Below are positions 14,151-27,700 of a stretch of DNA of 64,000 nucleotides, one piece after another. A program made the translations under genes and the position numbers. Source of the DNA: Lota lota (lineage: Eukaryota; Chordata; Actinopteri; Gadiformes; Lotidae); NCBI GenBank assembly GCA_026745465.1, contig JACYXH010000820.1:1-64000 (forward strand), read 5' to 3'. Numbering within the stretch: position 1 is the first letter of the stretch; each line of letters opens with the position of its first letter. The notes beneath the pieces are model-generated. The model was not told the origin of the DNA and did not search any database. It was given only the letters and a program-made list of their open reading frames with translations.

Positions 14151-16550
14151 GTTTTTTTCTCACTTTAAATGGAAAAGTGTTACTAAGCTTGTTGATGGTT
14201 GTTTAGACCTTATACTAACATCAACTAGTGAATCTCCGTCGTTTTTAACACAAAAAAACAAGTTTATGCTCAGAAACAATTGTGTGCTCAAAATGTGATT
14301 CACTCGTTTTGAAAAGCATTTTCCGCACTTACAAAAAGTGGTATGTTGCCTTTCTCCCACTTTAAATGGAAAAGTGTAACTAAGCTTTTTAATGGTTGTT
14401 TAGACCTTATTCCAACATCAACTAGTGAAGCAATATCGTTTTTCACACAAAATACCATGTTTATGCTTTGAAACACATTGTGCTCAAAAAGTGATTCTCT
14501 TGCTCTGAAAAGCATTTATCCGCACATAAAAAAGTGGTATGTTGCCTTTTTCCCAATTTAAATGGAAAAGTGTAACTAAGCTTGTTAATGGTTGTTTAGA
14601 CCTTATTATTAACATCAACTTGGTGAAGCACCATCGTTTTAAACACAACATATCATTTTAATGATCAGAAACACATTGTGCTCAAAAAGGTATTTTCTCG
14701 CTCTGAAAGCATTTTCCGTACGTAAAAATATGGTTATGTTGCTTTTTTCTCACTTTAAATGGAAAAGTGTAACTAAGCTTGTTAATGGTTGTTTAGTCCT
14801 TATATTAACATTAACTTAGTGAAGCACCATCGTTTTAAACACAACATACCATTTTAATGCTCAGAAACACATTATGATCAAAAAGTGATTCTCTTGCTCT
14901 GAAAAGCATTTTCCGCACATAAAAAAGTGGTATGTTGCCTTTTTCCCAATTTAAATGGAAAAGTGTAACTAAGCTTGTTAATGGTTGTTTAGACCTTATA
15001 TTAACATCAACTTGGTGAAGCACCATCGTTTTAAACACAACATACCATTTTAATGCTCATGAACACATTGTGCTCAAAAAGGTATTTTCTCGCTCTGAAA
15101 GCATTTTCCGCACATACAAATTTGGTTAAGTTGCTTTTTTCTCACTTTAAATGGAAAAGTGTAACTAAGCTTGTTAAGGGTTGTTTAGACCTTATACTAA
15201 CATCAACTAGTGAATCTCCGTCGTTTTTAACACAAAAAAACAAGTTTATGCTCAGAAACAATTGTGTGCTCAAAATGTGATTCAGTCGTTTTGAAAAGCA
15301 TTTTCCGCACTTACAAAAAGTGGTATGTTGCCTTTCTCCCACTTTAAATGGAAAAGTGTAACTAAGCTTGTTAATGGTTGTTTAGACCTTATTCCAACAT
15401 CAACTAGTGAAGCAATATCGTTTTTCACACAAAATACCATGTTTATGCTTTGAAACACATTGTGCTCAAAAAGTGATTCTCTTGCTCTGAAAAGCATTTA
15501 TCCGCACATAAAAAAGTGGTATGTTGCCTTTTTCCCAATTTAAATGGAAAAGTGTAACTAAGCTTGTTAATGGTTGTTTAGACCTTATATTAACATCAAC
15601 TTGGTGAAGCACCGTCGTTTTAAACACAACATACCATTTTAATGATCAGAAACACATTGTGCTCAAAAAGGTATTTTCTCGCTCTGAAAGCATTTTCCGC
15701 AAGTAAAAATGTGGTTATGTTGCTTTTTTCTCACTTTAAATGGAAAAGTGTAACTAAGCTTGTTAATGGTTGTTTAGACCTTATCCTAACATCAACTAGT
15801 GAAGCTCCATCGTTTTTAACAAAAACAAACATGTTTATGCTCAGAAACACATTATGATCAAAAAGTGATTCTCTTGCTCTGAAAAGCATTTTCCGCACAT
15901 AAAAAAGTGGTATGTTGCCTTTTTCCCAATTTAAATGGAAAAGTGTAACTAAGCTTGTTAATGGTTGTTTAGACCTTATATTAACATCAACTTGGTGAAG
16001 CACCATCGTTTTAAACACAACATACCATTTTAATGCTCATGAACACATTGTGCTCAAAAAGGTATTTTCTCGCTCTGAAAGCATTTTCCGCACATACAAA
16101 TTTGGTTAAGTTGCTTTTTTCTCACTTTAAATGGAAAAGTGTAACTAAGCTTGTTAAGGGTTGTTTAGACCTTATACTAACATCAACTAGTGAATCTCCG
16201 TCGTTTTTAACACAAAAAAACAAGTTTATGCTCAGAAACAATTGTGTGCTCAAAATGTGATTCACTCGTTTTGAAAAGCATTTTCCGCACTTACAAAAAG
16301 TGGTATGTTGCCTTTCTCCCACTTTAAATGGAAAAGTGTAACTAAGCTTTTTAATGGTTGTTTAGACCTTATTCCAACATCAACTAGTGAAGCAATATCG
16401 TTTTTCACACAAAATACCATGTTTATGCTTTGAAACACATTGTGCTCAAAAAGTGATTCTCTTGCTCTGAAAAGCATTTATCCGCACATAAAAAAGTGGT
16501 ATGTTGCCTTTTTCCCAATTTAAATGGAAAAGTGTAACTAAGCTTGTTAA
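14150..16550. repeat. Higher-order repeat, ~980 bp, about 2.5 copies
   Basis: A five-monomer block repeats with spacings of 982 and 980 bp: landmarks at 14160/15142/16122 and 14300/15282/16262. A private variant (gcatttatccgcac instead of gcattttccgcac) marks one monomer per copy, near 14515, 15496 and 16476. Another (acatacaaatttggttaag) marks the copies near 15112 and 16092. The same variants appear again in the 4.32-kb block downstream, so the blocks share ancestry. Confidence 0.85.
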
Positions 16551-17101
16551 TGGTTGTTTAGACCTTATACTGACATCAATTAGTGAAGCACCATCGTTTT
16601 AAACACAACATACCATTTTAATGCTCAGAAACACATTGTGGTCCAAAAGTGATTCACTCGTTTTGAAAAGCATTTTCCGCACATAAAAAAGAAATGTTGC
16701 CTTTCTCCCACTTTAAATGGAAAAGTGTAACTAAGCTTGTTAATGGTTGTTTAGACCTTATATTAACATCAACTTAGTGAAGCACCATCGTTTTAAACAC
16801 AACATACCATTTTAATGCTCAGAAACACATTGTGGTCAAAAGGGTATTTTCTCGCTCTGAAAAGCATTTTCCGCAGGTAAAAATATGGTTATGTTGCTTT
16901 TTTCTCACTTTAAATGGAAAAGTGTAACTAAGCTTGTTATTGGTTGTTTAGACCTTATACCAACATCAACTAGTGAAGCTCCATCGTTTTTAACACAAAG
17001 AACCATGTTTATGCTCAGAAACACATTGTGGTCCAAAAGTGATTCACTCGTTTTGAAAAGCATTTTCCGCACGTAAAAAAGAAATGTTGCCTTTTGACTT
17101 T

Positions 17102-17129
17102 TTTAAAGTGGGAGAAATCCCACTTTAAA
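17102..17129. repeat. 12-bp-arm hairpin in a satellite monomer
   Basis: The arms tttaaagtggga and tcccactttaaa flank a gaaa loop. The left arm is an inverted copy of the monomer's own cccactttaaa segment. The same insertion occurs at 24936-24963 and 29259-29286, always following a gttgccttttgactt context, so it arose once and was spread with the higher-order blocks. Confidence 0.85.
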
Positions 17130-17344
17130 TGGAAAAGTGTAATTAAGCTTGTTAATGGTTGTTTAGACCTTATATTAACATCAACTTGGTGAAGCACCAT
17201 CGTTTTAAACACAACATACCATTTTAATGCTCAGAAACACATTGTGGTCCAAAAGTGATTCACTCGTTTTGAAAAGCATTTTCCGCACGTAAAAAAGAAA
17301 CGTTGTTTCTCCCACTTTAAATGGAAAAGTGTAACTAAGCTTGT

Positions 17345-20300
17345 TAATGGTTGTTTAGTCCTTATATTAACATAAACTTAGTGAAGCACCATCGTTTTAA
17401 ACACAACATACCATTTTAATGCTCATGAACACATTGTGCTCAAAATGTGATTCACTCGTTTTGAAAAGCATTTTCCGCACATACAAAAAGTGGTATGTTG
17501 CCTTTCTCCCACTTTAAATGGAAAAGTGTTACTAAGCTTGTTGATGGTTGTTTAGACCTTATTCCAACATCAACTAGTGGAGCAATATCGTTTTTCACAC
17601 AAAATACCATGTTTATGCTTTGAAACACATTGTGCTCAAAAAGTGATTCTCTTGCTCTGAAAAGCATTTTCCGAAAGTAAAAAAGTGGTATGTTGCCTTT
17701 TTCCCAATTTAAATGGAAAAGTGTAACTAAGCTTGTTAATGGTTGTTTAGACCTTATTATTAACATCAACTTGGTGAAGCACCATCGTTTTAAACACAAC
17801 ATACCATTTTAATGATCAGAAACACATTGTGCTCAAAAAGGTATTTTCTCGCTCTGAAAGCATTTTCCTCACGTAAAAATATGGTTATGTTGCTTTTTTC
17901 TCACTTTAAATTGAAAAGTGTAACTAAGCTTGTTAAGGGTTGTTTAGACCTTATACGGACATCAATTAGTGAAGCACCATCGTTTTAAACACAACATACC
18001 ATTTTAATGCTCAGAAACACATTGTGGTCCAAAAGTGATTCACTCGTTTTGAAAAGCATTTTCCGCACATAAAAAAGACATGTTGCCTTTCTCCCACTTT
18101 AAATGGAAAAGTGTAACTAAGCTTGTTAATGGTTGTTTAGACCTTATATTAACATCAACTTAGTGAAGCACCATCGTTTTAAACACAACATACCATTTTA
18201 ATGCTCATGAACACATTGTGCTCAAAAAGGTATTTTCTCGCTCTGAAAGCATTTTCCGCACATAAAAAAGTGGTATGTTGCCTTTTTCCCAATTTAAATG
18301 GAAAAGTGTAACTAAGCTTGTTAAGGGTTGTTTAGACCTTATTCCAACATCAACTAGTGAAGCAATATCGTTTTTCACACAAAATACCATGTTTATGCTT
18401 TGAAACACATTGTGCTCAAAAAGTGATTCTCTTGCTCTGAAAAGCATTTTCCGCACATAAAAAGGTGGTATGTTGCCTTTTTCCCAATTTAAATGGAAAA
18501 GTGTAACTAAGCTTGTTAAGGGTTGTTAAGACCTTATACTAACATCAACTAGTGAATCTCCGTCGTTTTTAACACAAAAAACAAGTTTATGCTCAGAAAC
18601 ACATTATGATCAAAAAGTGATTCTCTTGCTCTGAAAAGCATTTTCCGCACATAAAAAAGTGGTATGTTGCCTTTTTCCCAATTTTAATGGAAAAGTGTAA
18701 CTAAGCTTGTTAATGGTTGTTTAGACCTTATATTAACATCAACTTGGTGAAGCACCATCGTTTTAAACACAACATACCATTTTAATGCTCATGAACACAT
18801 TGTGCTCAAAAAGGTATTTTCTCGCTCTGAAAGCATTTTCCGCACATACAAATTTGGTTAAGTTGCTTTTTTCTCACTTTAAATGGAAAAGTGTAACTAA
18901 GCTTGTTAAGGGTTGTTTAGACCTTATACTGACATCAATTAGTGAAGCACCATCGTTTTAAACACAATATACAATTTTAATGCTCAGAAACACATTGTGG
19001 TCCAAAAGTGATTCACTCGTTTTGAAAAGCATTTTCCGCACATAAAAAAGAAATGTTGCCTTTCTCCCACTTTAAATGGAAAAGTGTAACTAAGCTTGTT
19101 AATGGTTGTTTAGACCTTATATTAACATCAACTTAGTGAAGCACCATCGTTTTAAACACAACATACCATTTTAATGCTCATGAACACATTGTGCTCAAAA
19201 AGGTATTTTCTCGCTTTGAAAGAAATTTCCGCACATAAAAATATGGTTATGTTGCTTTTTTCCCAATTTAAAATGGAAAAGTGTAACTAAGCTTGTTAAT
19301 GGTTGTTCAGACCTTATATTAACATCAACTTGGTGAAGCACCATCGTTTTAAACACAAAAAAACACGTTGATGCTCACAAACACATTGTGCTCAAAAAGG
19401 GATTATCTTTCTCTGAAAAGCATTTTCCGCACATAAAAAAGTGGTGTGTTGCCTTTTTCCCAATTTAAAATGGAAAAGTGTAACTAAGCTTGTTAATGGT
19501 TGTTTAGTCCTTATATTAACATCAACTTAGTGAAGCACCATCGTTTTAAACACAACATACCATTTTAATGCTCATGAACACATTGTGCTCAAAATGTGAT
19601 TCACTCGTTTTGAAAAGCATTTTCCGCACATACAAAAAGTGGTATGTTGCCTTTCTCCCACTTTAAATGGAAAAGTGTTACTAAGCTTGTTGATGGTTGT
19701 TTAGACCTTATTCCAACATCAACTAGTGGAGCAATATCGTTTTTCACACAAAATACCATGTTTATGCTTTGAAACACATTGTGCTCAAAAAGTGATTCTC
19801 TTGCTCTGAAAAGCATTTTCCGAAAGTAAAAAAGTGGTATGTTGCCTTTTTCCCAATTTAAATGGAAAAGTGTAACTAAGCTTGTTAATGGTTGTTTAGA
19901 CCTTATTATTAACATCAACTTGGTGAAGCACCATCGTTTTAAACACAACATACCATTTTAATGATCAGAAACACATTGTGCTCAAAAAGGTATTTTCTCG
20001 CTCTGAAAGCATTTTCCTCACGTAAAAATATGGTTATGTTGCTTTTTTCTCACTTTAAATTGAAAAGTGTAACTAAGCTTGTTAAGGGTTGTTTAGACCT
20101 TATACGGACATCAATTAGTGAAGCACCATCGTTTTAAACACAACATACCATTTTAATGCTCAGAAACACATTGTGGTCCAAAAGTGATTCACTCGTTTTG
20201 AAAAGCATTTTCCGCACATAAAAAAGACATGTTGCCTTTCTCCCACTTTAAATGGAAAAGTGTAACTAAGCTTGTTAATGGTTGTTTAGACCTTATATTA

Positions 20301-20629
20301 ACATCAACTTAGTGAAGCACCATCGTTTTAAACACAACATACCATTTTAATGCTCATGAACACATTGTGCTCAAAAAGGTATTTTCTCGCTCTGAAAGCA
20401 TTTTCCGCACATAAAAAAGTGGTATGTTGCCTTTTTCCCAATTTAAATGGAAAAGTGTAACTAAGCTTGTTAAGGGTTGTTTAGACCTTATTCCAACATC
20501 AACTAGTGAAGCAATATCGTTTTTCACACAAAATACCATGTTTATGCTTTGAAACACATTGTGCTCAAAAAGTGATTCTCTTGCTCTGAAAAGCATTTTC
20601 CGCACATAAAAAGGTGGTATGTTGCCTTT
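17345..20629. repeat. Satellite block duplicated at 2,149-bp spacing
   Basis: About 1.14 kb at 17345-18480 recurs at 19494-20629, offset exactly 2,149 bp. Landmarks at 17452/19601 and 18205/20354 agree. Private variants in both copies include ttttccgaaagtaaaaaagtg and a cacgtaaaaatatgg monomer with ttttcctcac. The material between the two copies is other satellite monomers. After 20629 the second copy switches to a different monomer series. Confidence 0.88.
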
Positions 20630-21779
20630 TTCCCACTTTAAATGGAAAAGTGTAATCAAGCATTTTAATTTTTCTTTAGACCTTAAACCAACATATTTTG
20701 GTGAAGCACCATCGTTTTTAAAACAAAATACCATGTTTAAGCTTTGAAACACATTTCGCTCAAAAAGTGATTCTCTTGCTCTGAAAAGCATTTTCCGCAC
20801 ATAAAAATATGGTTATGTTGTTTTTTTCTCACTTTAAATGGAAAAGTGTAACTAAACTTGTTAATGGTTGTTTAGACCTTATTCCAACATCAACTAGTGA
20901 AGCAATATCGTTTTTCACACAAAATACCATGTTTATGCTTTGAAACACATTGTGCTCAAAAAGTGATTCTCTTGCTCTGAAAAGCATTTTCCGCACATAA
21001 AAAAGTGGTTTGTTGCCTTTTTCCTAATTTAAATGGAAAAGTGTAACTAAGCTTGTTAATGGTTGTTTAGACCTTATATTAACATCAACTTGGTGAAGCA
21101 CCATCGTTTTAAACACAACATACCATTTTAATGCTCATGAACACATTGTGCTCAAAAAGGTATTTTCTCGCTCTGAAAGCATTTTCCGCACATACAAATT
21201 TGGTTCAGTTGCTTTTTTCTCACTTTAAATGGAAAAGTGTAACTAAGCTTGTTAAGGGTTGTTTAGACCTTATACTAACATCAACTAGTGAAGCACCGTC
21301 GTTTTTAACACAAAAAAACAAGTTTATGCTCAGAAACAATTGTGTGCTCAAAATGTGATTCACTCGTTTTGAAAAGCATTTTCCGCCCATACAAAAAGTG
21401 GTATGTTGCCTTTCTCCCCCTTTAAATGGAAAAGTGTAACTAAACTTGTTAATGGTTGTTTAGACCTTATTCCAACATCAACTAGTGAAGCAATATCGTT
21501 TTTCACACAAAATACCATGTTTATGCTTTGAAACACATTGTGCTCAAAAATTGATTCTCTTGCTCTGAAAAGCATTTTCCGCACATAAAAAAGTTGTAGA
21601 TTGCCCTTTTCCCACTTTAAATGGAAAAGTGTAATCAAGCATTTTAATTTTTGTTTAGACCTTAAACCAACATATTTTGGTGAAGCACCATCGTTTTTAA
21701 AACAAAATACCATGTTTATGCTTTGAAACACATTTCGCTCAAAAAGTGATTCTCTTGCTCTGAAAAGCATTTTCCGCAC

Positions 21780-24700
21780 ATAAAAATATGGTTATGTTGC
21801 TTTTTTCTCCCTTTAAATGGAAAAGTGTAACTAAACTTGTTAATGGTTGTTTAGACCTTATACTAACATCAACTGGTGAAGCATGGTATTTTGTTTTTAA
21901 AACAAAATACCATGTTTATGCTCATAAACACATTGTGGTCAAAAAGGTATTTTCTCGCTCTGAAAAGCATTTTCCGCACATAAAAATATGGTTATGTTGT
22001 TTTTTTCTCACTTTAAATGGAAAAGTGTAACTAAGCTTGTTAAGGGTTGTTTAGACCTTATACTGACATCAATTAGTGAAGCACCATCGTTTTAAACACA
22101 ACATACCATTTTAATGCTCAGAAACACATTGTGGTCCAAAAGTGATACACTCGTTTTGAAAAGCATTTTCCGCACATAAAAAAGAAATGTTGCCTTTCTC
22201 CCACTTTAAATGGAAAAGTGTAACTAAGCTTGTTAATGGTTGTTTAGACCTTATATTAACATCAACTTAGTGAAGCACCATCGTTTTAAACACAACATAC
22301 CATTTTAATGCTCATGAACACATTGTGCTCAAAAAGGTATTTTCTCGCTCTGAAAGCATTTTCCGCACATACAAATTTGGTTAAGTTGCTTTTTTCTCAC
22401 TTTAAATGGAAAAGTGTAACTAAGCTTGTTAAGGGTTGTTTAGACCTTATACTAACATCAACTAGTGAAGCAATATAGTTTTTCACACAAAATACCATGT
22501 TTATGCTTTGAAACACATTGTGCTCAAAAAGTGATTCTCTTGCTCTGAAAAGCATTTTCCGCACATAAAAAAGTGGTATGTTGCCTTTTTCCCAATTTAA
22601 ATGGAAAAGTGTAACTAAGCTTGTTAATGGTTGTTTAGACCTTATATTAACATCAACTTGGTGAAGCACCATCGTTTTAAACAAAACATACCATTTTAAT
22701 GATCAGAAACACATTGTGCTCAAAAAGGTATTTTCTTGCTCTGTAAGCATTTTCCGCACGTAAAAATATGGTTATGTTGCTTTTTTCTCACTTTAAATGG
22801 AAAAGTGTAACTAAGCTTAAGGGTTGTTTAGACCTTATACTGACGTCAATTAGTGAAGCACCATCGTTTGAAACACAACATACCATTTTAATGCTCAGAA
22901 ACACATTGTGGTCCAAAAGTGATTCACTCGTTTTGAAAAGCATTTTCCGCACATAAAAAAGAAATGTTGCCTTTCTCCCACTTTAAATGGAAAAGTGTAA
23001 CCAAGCTTGTTAATGGTTGTTTAGACCTTATATTAACATCAACTTAGTGAAGCACCATCGTTTTAAACACAACATACCATTTTAATGCTCATGAACACAT
23101 TGTGCTCAAAAAGGTATTTTCTCACTCTGAAAGCATTTTCGCACATACAAATTTGGTTAAGTTGCTTTTTTCTCACTTTAAATGGAAAAGTGTAACTAAG
23201 CTTGTTAAGGGTTGTTTAGACCTTATTCCAACATCAACTAGTGAAGCAATATCGTTTTTCACACAAAATACCATGTTTATGCTTTGAAACACATTGTGCT
23301 CAAAAAGTGATTCTCTTGCTCTGAAAAGCATTTTCCGCACATAAAAAAGTTGTAGATTGCCTTTTTCCCACTTTAAATGGAAAAGTGTAATCAAGCATTT
23401 TAATTTTTGTTTAGACCTTAAACCAACATATTTTGGTGAAGCACCATCGTTTTAAAAACAAAATACCATGTTTATGCTTTGAAACACATTTCGCTCAAAA
23501 AGTGATTCTCTTGCTCTGAAAAGCATTTTCCGCACATAAAAATATGGTTATGTTGCTTTTTCTCCCTTTAAATGGAAAAGTGTAACTAAACTTGTTAATG
23601 GTTGTTTAGACATTATACTAACATCAACTGGTGAAGCATGGTATTTTGTTTTTAAAACAAAATACCATGTTTATGCTCATAAACACATTGTGGTCAAAAA
23701 GGTATTTTCTCGCTCTGAAAAGCATTTTCCGCACATAAAAATATGGTTATGTTTTTTTTCTCACTTTAAATGGAAAAGTGTAACTAAGCTTGTTAAGGGT
23801 TGTTTAGACCTTATACTAACATCAATTAGTGAAGCACCATCGTTTTAAACACAACATACCATTTTAATGCTCAGAAACACATTGTGGTCCAAAAGTGATA
23901 CACTCGTTTTGAAAAGCATTTTCCGCACTTAAAAAACAAATGTTGCCTTTCTCCCACTTTAAATGGAAAAGTGTAACTAAGCTTGTTAATGGTTGTTTAG
24001 ACCTTATATTAACATCAACTTAGTGAAGCATCATCATTTTAAACATAAAATACCATTTTAATGCTCATGAACACATTGTGCTCAAAAAGGTATTTTCTCG
24101 CTCTGAAAGCATTTTCCGCACATACAAATTTGGTTAAGTTGCTTTTTTCTCACTTTAAATGGAAAAGTGTAACTAAGCTTGTTAAGGGTTGTTTAGACCT
24201 TATACTAACATCAACTAGTGAATCTCCGTCGTTTTTAACACAAAAAAACAAGTTTATGCTCAGAAACAATTGTGTGCTCAAAATGTGATTCACTCGTTTT
24301 GAAAAGCATTTTCCGCACATACAAAAAGTGGTATGTTGCCTTTTTCCAACTTTAACTGGAAAAGTGTAACTAAGCTTGTTAATGGTTGTTTGTACCTTAT
24401 ATTAACATCAACTTGGTGAAGCACCATCGTTTTTAACAAAAAAAACACGTTGATGCTCAGAAACACATTGTGCTCAAAAAGTGATTCTCTTGCTCTGAAA
24501 AGCATTTTCCTCACATAAAAAAGTGGTAGGTTGCCTTTTTCCCACTTTAAATGGAAAATTGTAACTAAGCTTGTTAATGGTTGTTTAGACCTTATATTAA
24601 CATCAACTTGGTGAAGCACCATTGTTTTAAACACAACATACCATTTTAATGCTCAGAAACACATTGTGGTCAAAAAGGTATTTTCTCGCTCTGAAAAGCA

Positions 24701-27700
24701 TTTTCCGCAGGTAAAAATATGGTTATGTTGCTTTTTTCTCACTTTAAATGGAAAAGTGTAACTAAGTTTGTTATTGGTTGTTTAGACCTTATACCAACAT
24801 CAACTAGTGAAGCTCCGTCGTTTTTAACACAAAGAACCATGTTTATGCTAAGAAACACATTGTGGTCCAAAAGTGATTCACTCGTTTTGAAAAGCATTTT
24901 CCGCACGTAAAAAAGAAATGTTGCCTTTTGACTTTTTTAAAGTGGGAGAAATCCCACTTTAAATGGAAAAGTGTAATTAAGCTTGTTAATGGTTGTTTAG
25001 ACCTTATATTAACATCAACTTGGTGAAGCACCATCGTTTTAAACACAACATACCATTTTAATGCTCAGAAACACATTGTGGTCCAAAAGTTATTCACTCG
25101 TTTTGAAAAGCATTTTCCGCACGTGAAAAAGAAATGTTGTTTCTCCCACTTTAAATGGAAAAGTGTAACTAAGCTTGTTAATGGTTGTTTAGTCCTTATA
25201 TTAACATCAACTTGGTGAAGCACCATCGTTTTAAACACAACATACCATTTTAATGCTCATGAACACATTGTGCTCAAAAAGGTATTTTCTCGCTCTGAAA
25301 GCATTTTCCGCACATACAAATTTGGTTAAGTTGCTTTTTTCTCACTTTAAATGGAAAAGTGTAACTAAGCTTGTTAAGGGTTGTTTAGACCTTATACTAA
25401 CATCAACTAGTGAATCTCCGTCGTTTTTAACACAAAAAAACAAGTTTATGCTCAGAAACAATTGTGTTCTCAAAATGTGATTCACTCGTTTTGAAAAGCA
25501 TTTTCCGCACATACAAAAAGTGGTATGTTGCCTTTCTCCCACTTTAAATGGAAAAGTGTAACTAAGCTTGTTAATGGTTGTTTAGACCTTATTCCAACAT
25601 CAACTAGTGAAGCAATATCGTTTTTCACACAAAATACCATGTTTATGCTTTGAAACACATTGTGCTCAAAAAGTGATTCTCTTGCTCTGAAAAGCATTTT
25701 CCGCACATAAAAAAGTGGTATGTTGCCTTTTTCCCAATTTAAATGGAAAAGTGTAACTAAGCTTGTTAATGGTTGTTTAGACCTTATATTAACATCAACT
25801 TGGTGAAGCACCATCGTTTTAAACACAACATACAATTTTAATGATCAGAAACACATTGTGCTCAAAAAGGTATTTTCTCGCTCTGAAAGCATTTTCCGCA
25901 CATAAAAATATGGTTATGTTGCTTTTTTCTCACTTTAAATAGAAAAGTGTAACTAAACTTGTTAAGGGTTGTTTAGACCTTATACTAACATCAACTGGTG
26001 AAACATGGTATTTTGTTTTTAAAAATAAATACCATGTTTATGCTCATAAACACATTGTGGTCAAAAAGGTATTTTCTCGCTCTGAAAAGCATTTTCCGCA
26101 CATAAAAATATGGTTATGTTGCTTTTTTCTCCCTTTAAATGGAAAAGTGTAACTAAACTTGTTAATGGTTGTTTAGACCTTATACTAACATCAACTGGTG
26201 AAGCATGGTATTTTGTTTTTAAAACAAAATACCATGTTTATGCTCATAAACACATTGTGGTCAAAAAGGTATTTTCTCGCTCTGAAAAGCATTTTCCGCA
26301 CATAAAAATATGGTTATGTTGTTTTTTTCTCACTTTAAATGGAAAAGTGTAACTAAGCTTGTTAAGGGTTGTTTAGACCTTATACTGACATCAATTAGTG
26401 AAGCACCATCGTTTTAAACACAACATACCATTTTAATGCTCAGAAACACATTGTGGTCCAAAAGTGATACACTCGTTTTGAAAAGCATTTTCCGCACATA
26501 AAAAAGAAATGTTGCCTTTCTCCCACTTTAAATGGAAAAGTGTAACTAAGCTTGTTAATGGTTGTTTAGACCTTATATTAACATCAACTTAGTGAAGCAC
26601 CATCGTTTTAAACACAACATACCATTTTAATGCTCATGAACACATTGTGCTCAAAAAGGTATTTTCTCGCTCTGAAAGCATTTTCCGCACATACAAATTT
26701 GGTTAAGTTGCTTTTTTCTCACTTTAAATGGAAAAGTGTAACTAAGCTTGTTAAGGGTTGTTTAGACCTTATACTAACATCAACTAGTGAAGCAATATAG
26801 TTTTTCACACAAAATACCATGTTTATGCTTTGAAACACATTGTGCTCAAAAAGTGATTCTCTTGCTCTGAAAAGCATTTTCCGCACATAAAAAAGTGGTA
26901 TGTTGCCTTTTTCCCAATTTAAATGGAAAAGTGTAACTAAGCTTGTTAATGGTTGTTTAGACCTTATATTAACATCAACTTGGTGAAGCACCATCGTTTT
27001 AAACAAAACATACCATTTTAATGATCAGAAACACATTGTGCTCAAAAAGGTATTTTCTTGCTCTGTAAGCATTTTCCGCACGTAAAAATATGGTTATGTT
27101 GCTTTTTTCTCACTTTAAATGGAAAAGTGTAACTAAGCTTAAGGGTTGTTTAGACCTTATACTGACGTCAATTAGTGAAGCACCATCGTTTGAAACACAA
27201 CATACCATTTTAATGCTCAGAAACACATTGTGGTCCAAAAGTGATTCACTCGTTTTGAAAAGCATTTTCCGCACATAAAAAAGAAATGTTGCCTTTCTCC
27301 CACTTTAAATGGAAAAGTGTAACCAAGCTTGTTAATGGTTGTTTAGACCTTATATTAACATCAACTTAGTGAAGCACCATCGTTTTAAACACAACATACC
27401 ATTTTAATGCTCATGAACACATTGTGCTCAAAAAGGTATTTTCTCACTCTGAAAGCATTTTCCGCACATACAAATTTGGTTAAGTTGCTTTTTTCTCACT
27501 TTAAATGGAAAAGTGTAACTAAGCTTGTTAAGGGTTGTTTAGACCTTATTCCAACATCAACTAGTGAAGCAATATCGTTTTTCACACAAAATACCATGTT
27601 TATGCTTTGAAACACATTGTGCTCAAAAAGTGATTCTCTTGCTCTGAAAAGCATTTTCCGCACATAAAAAAGTTGTAGATTGCCTTTTTCCCACTTTAAA

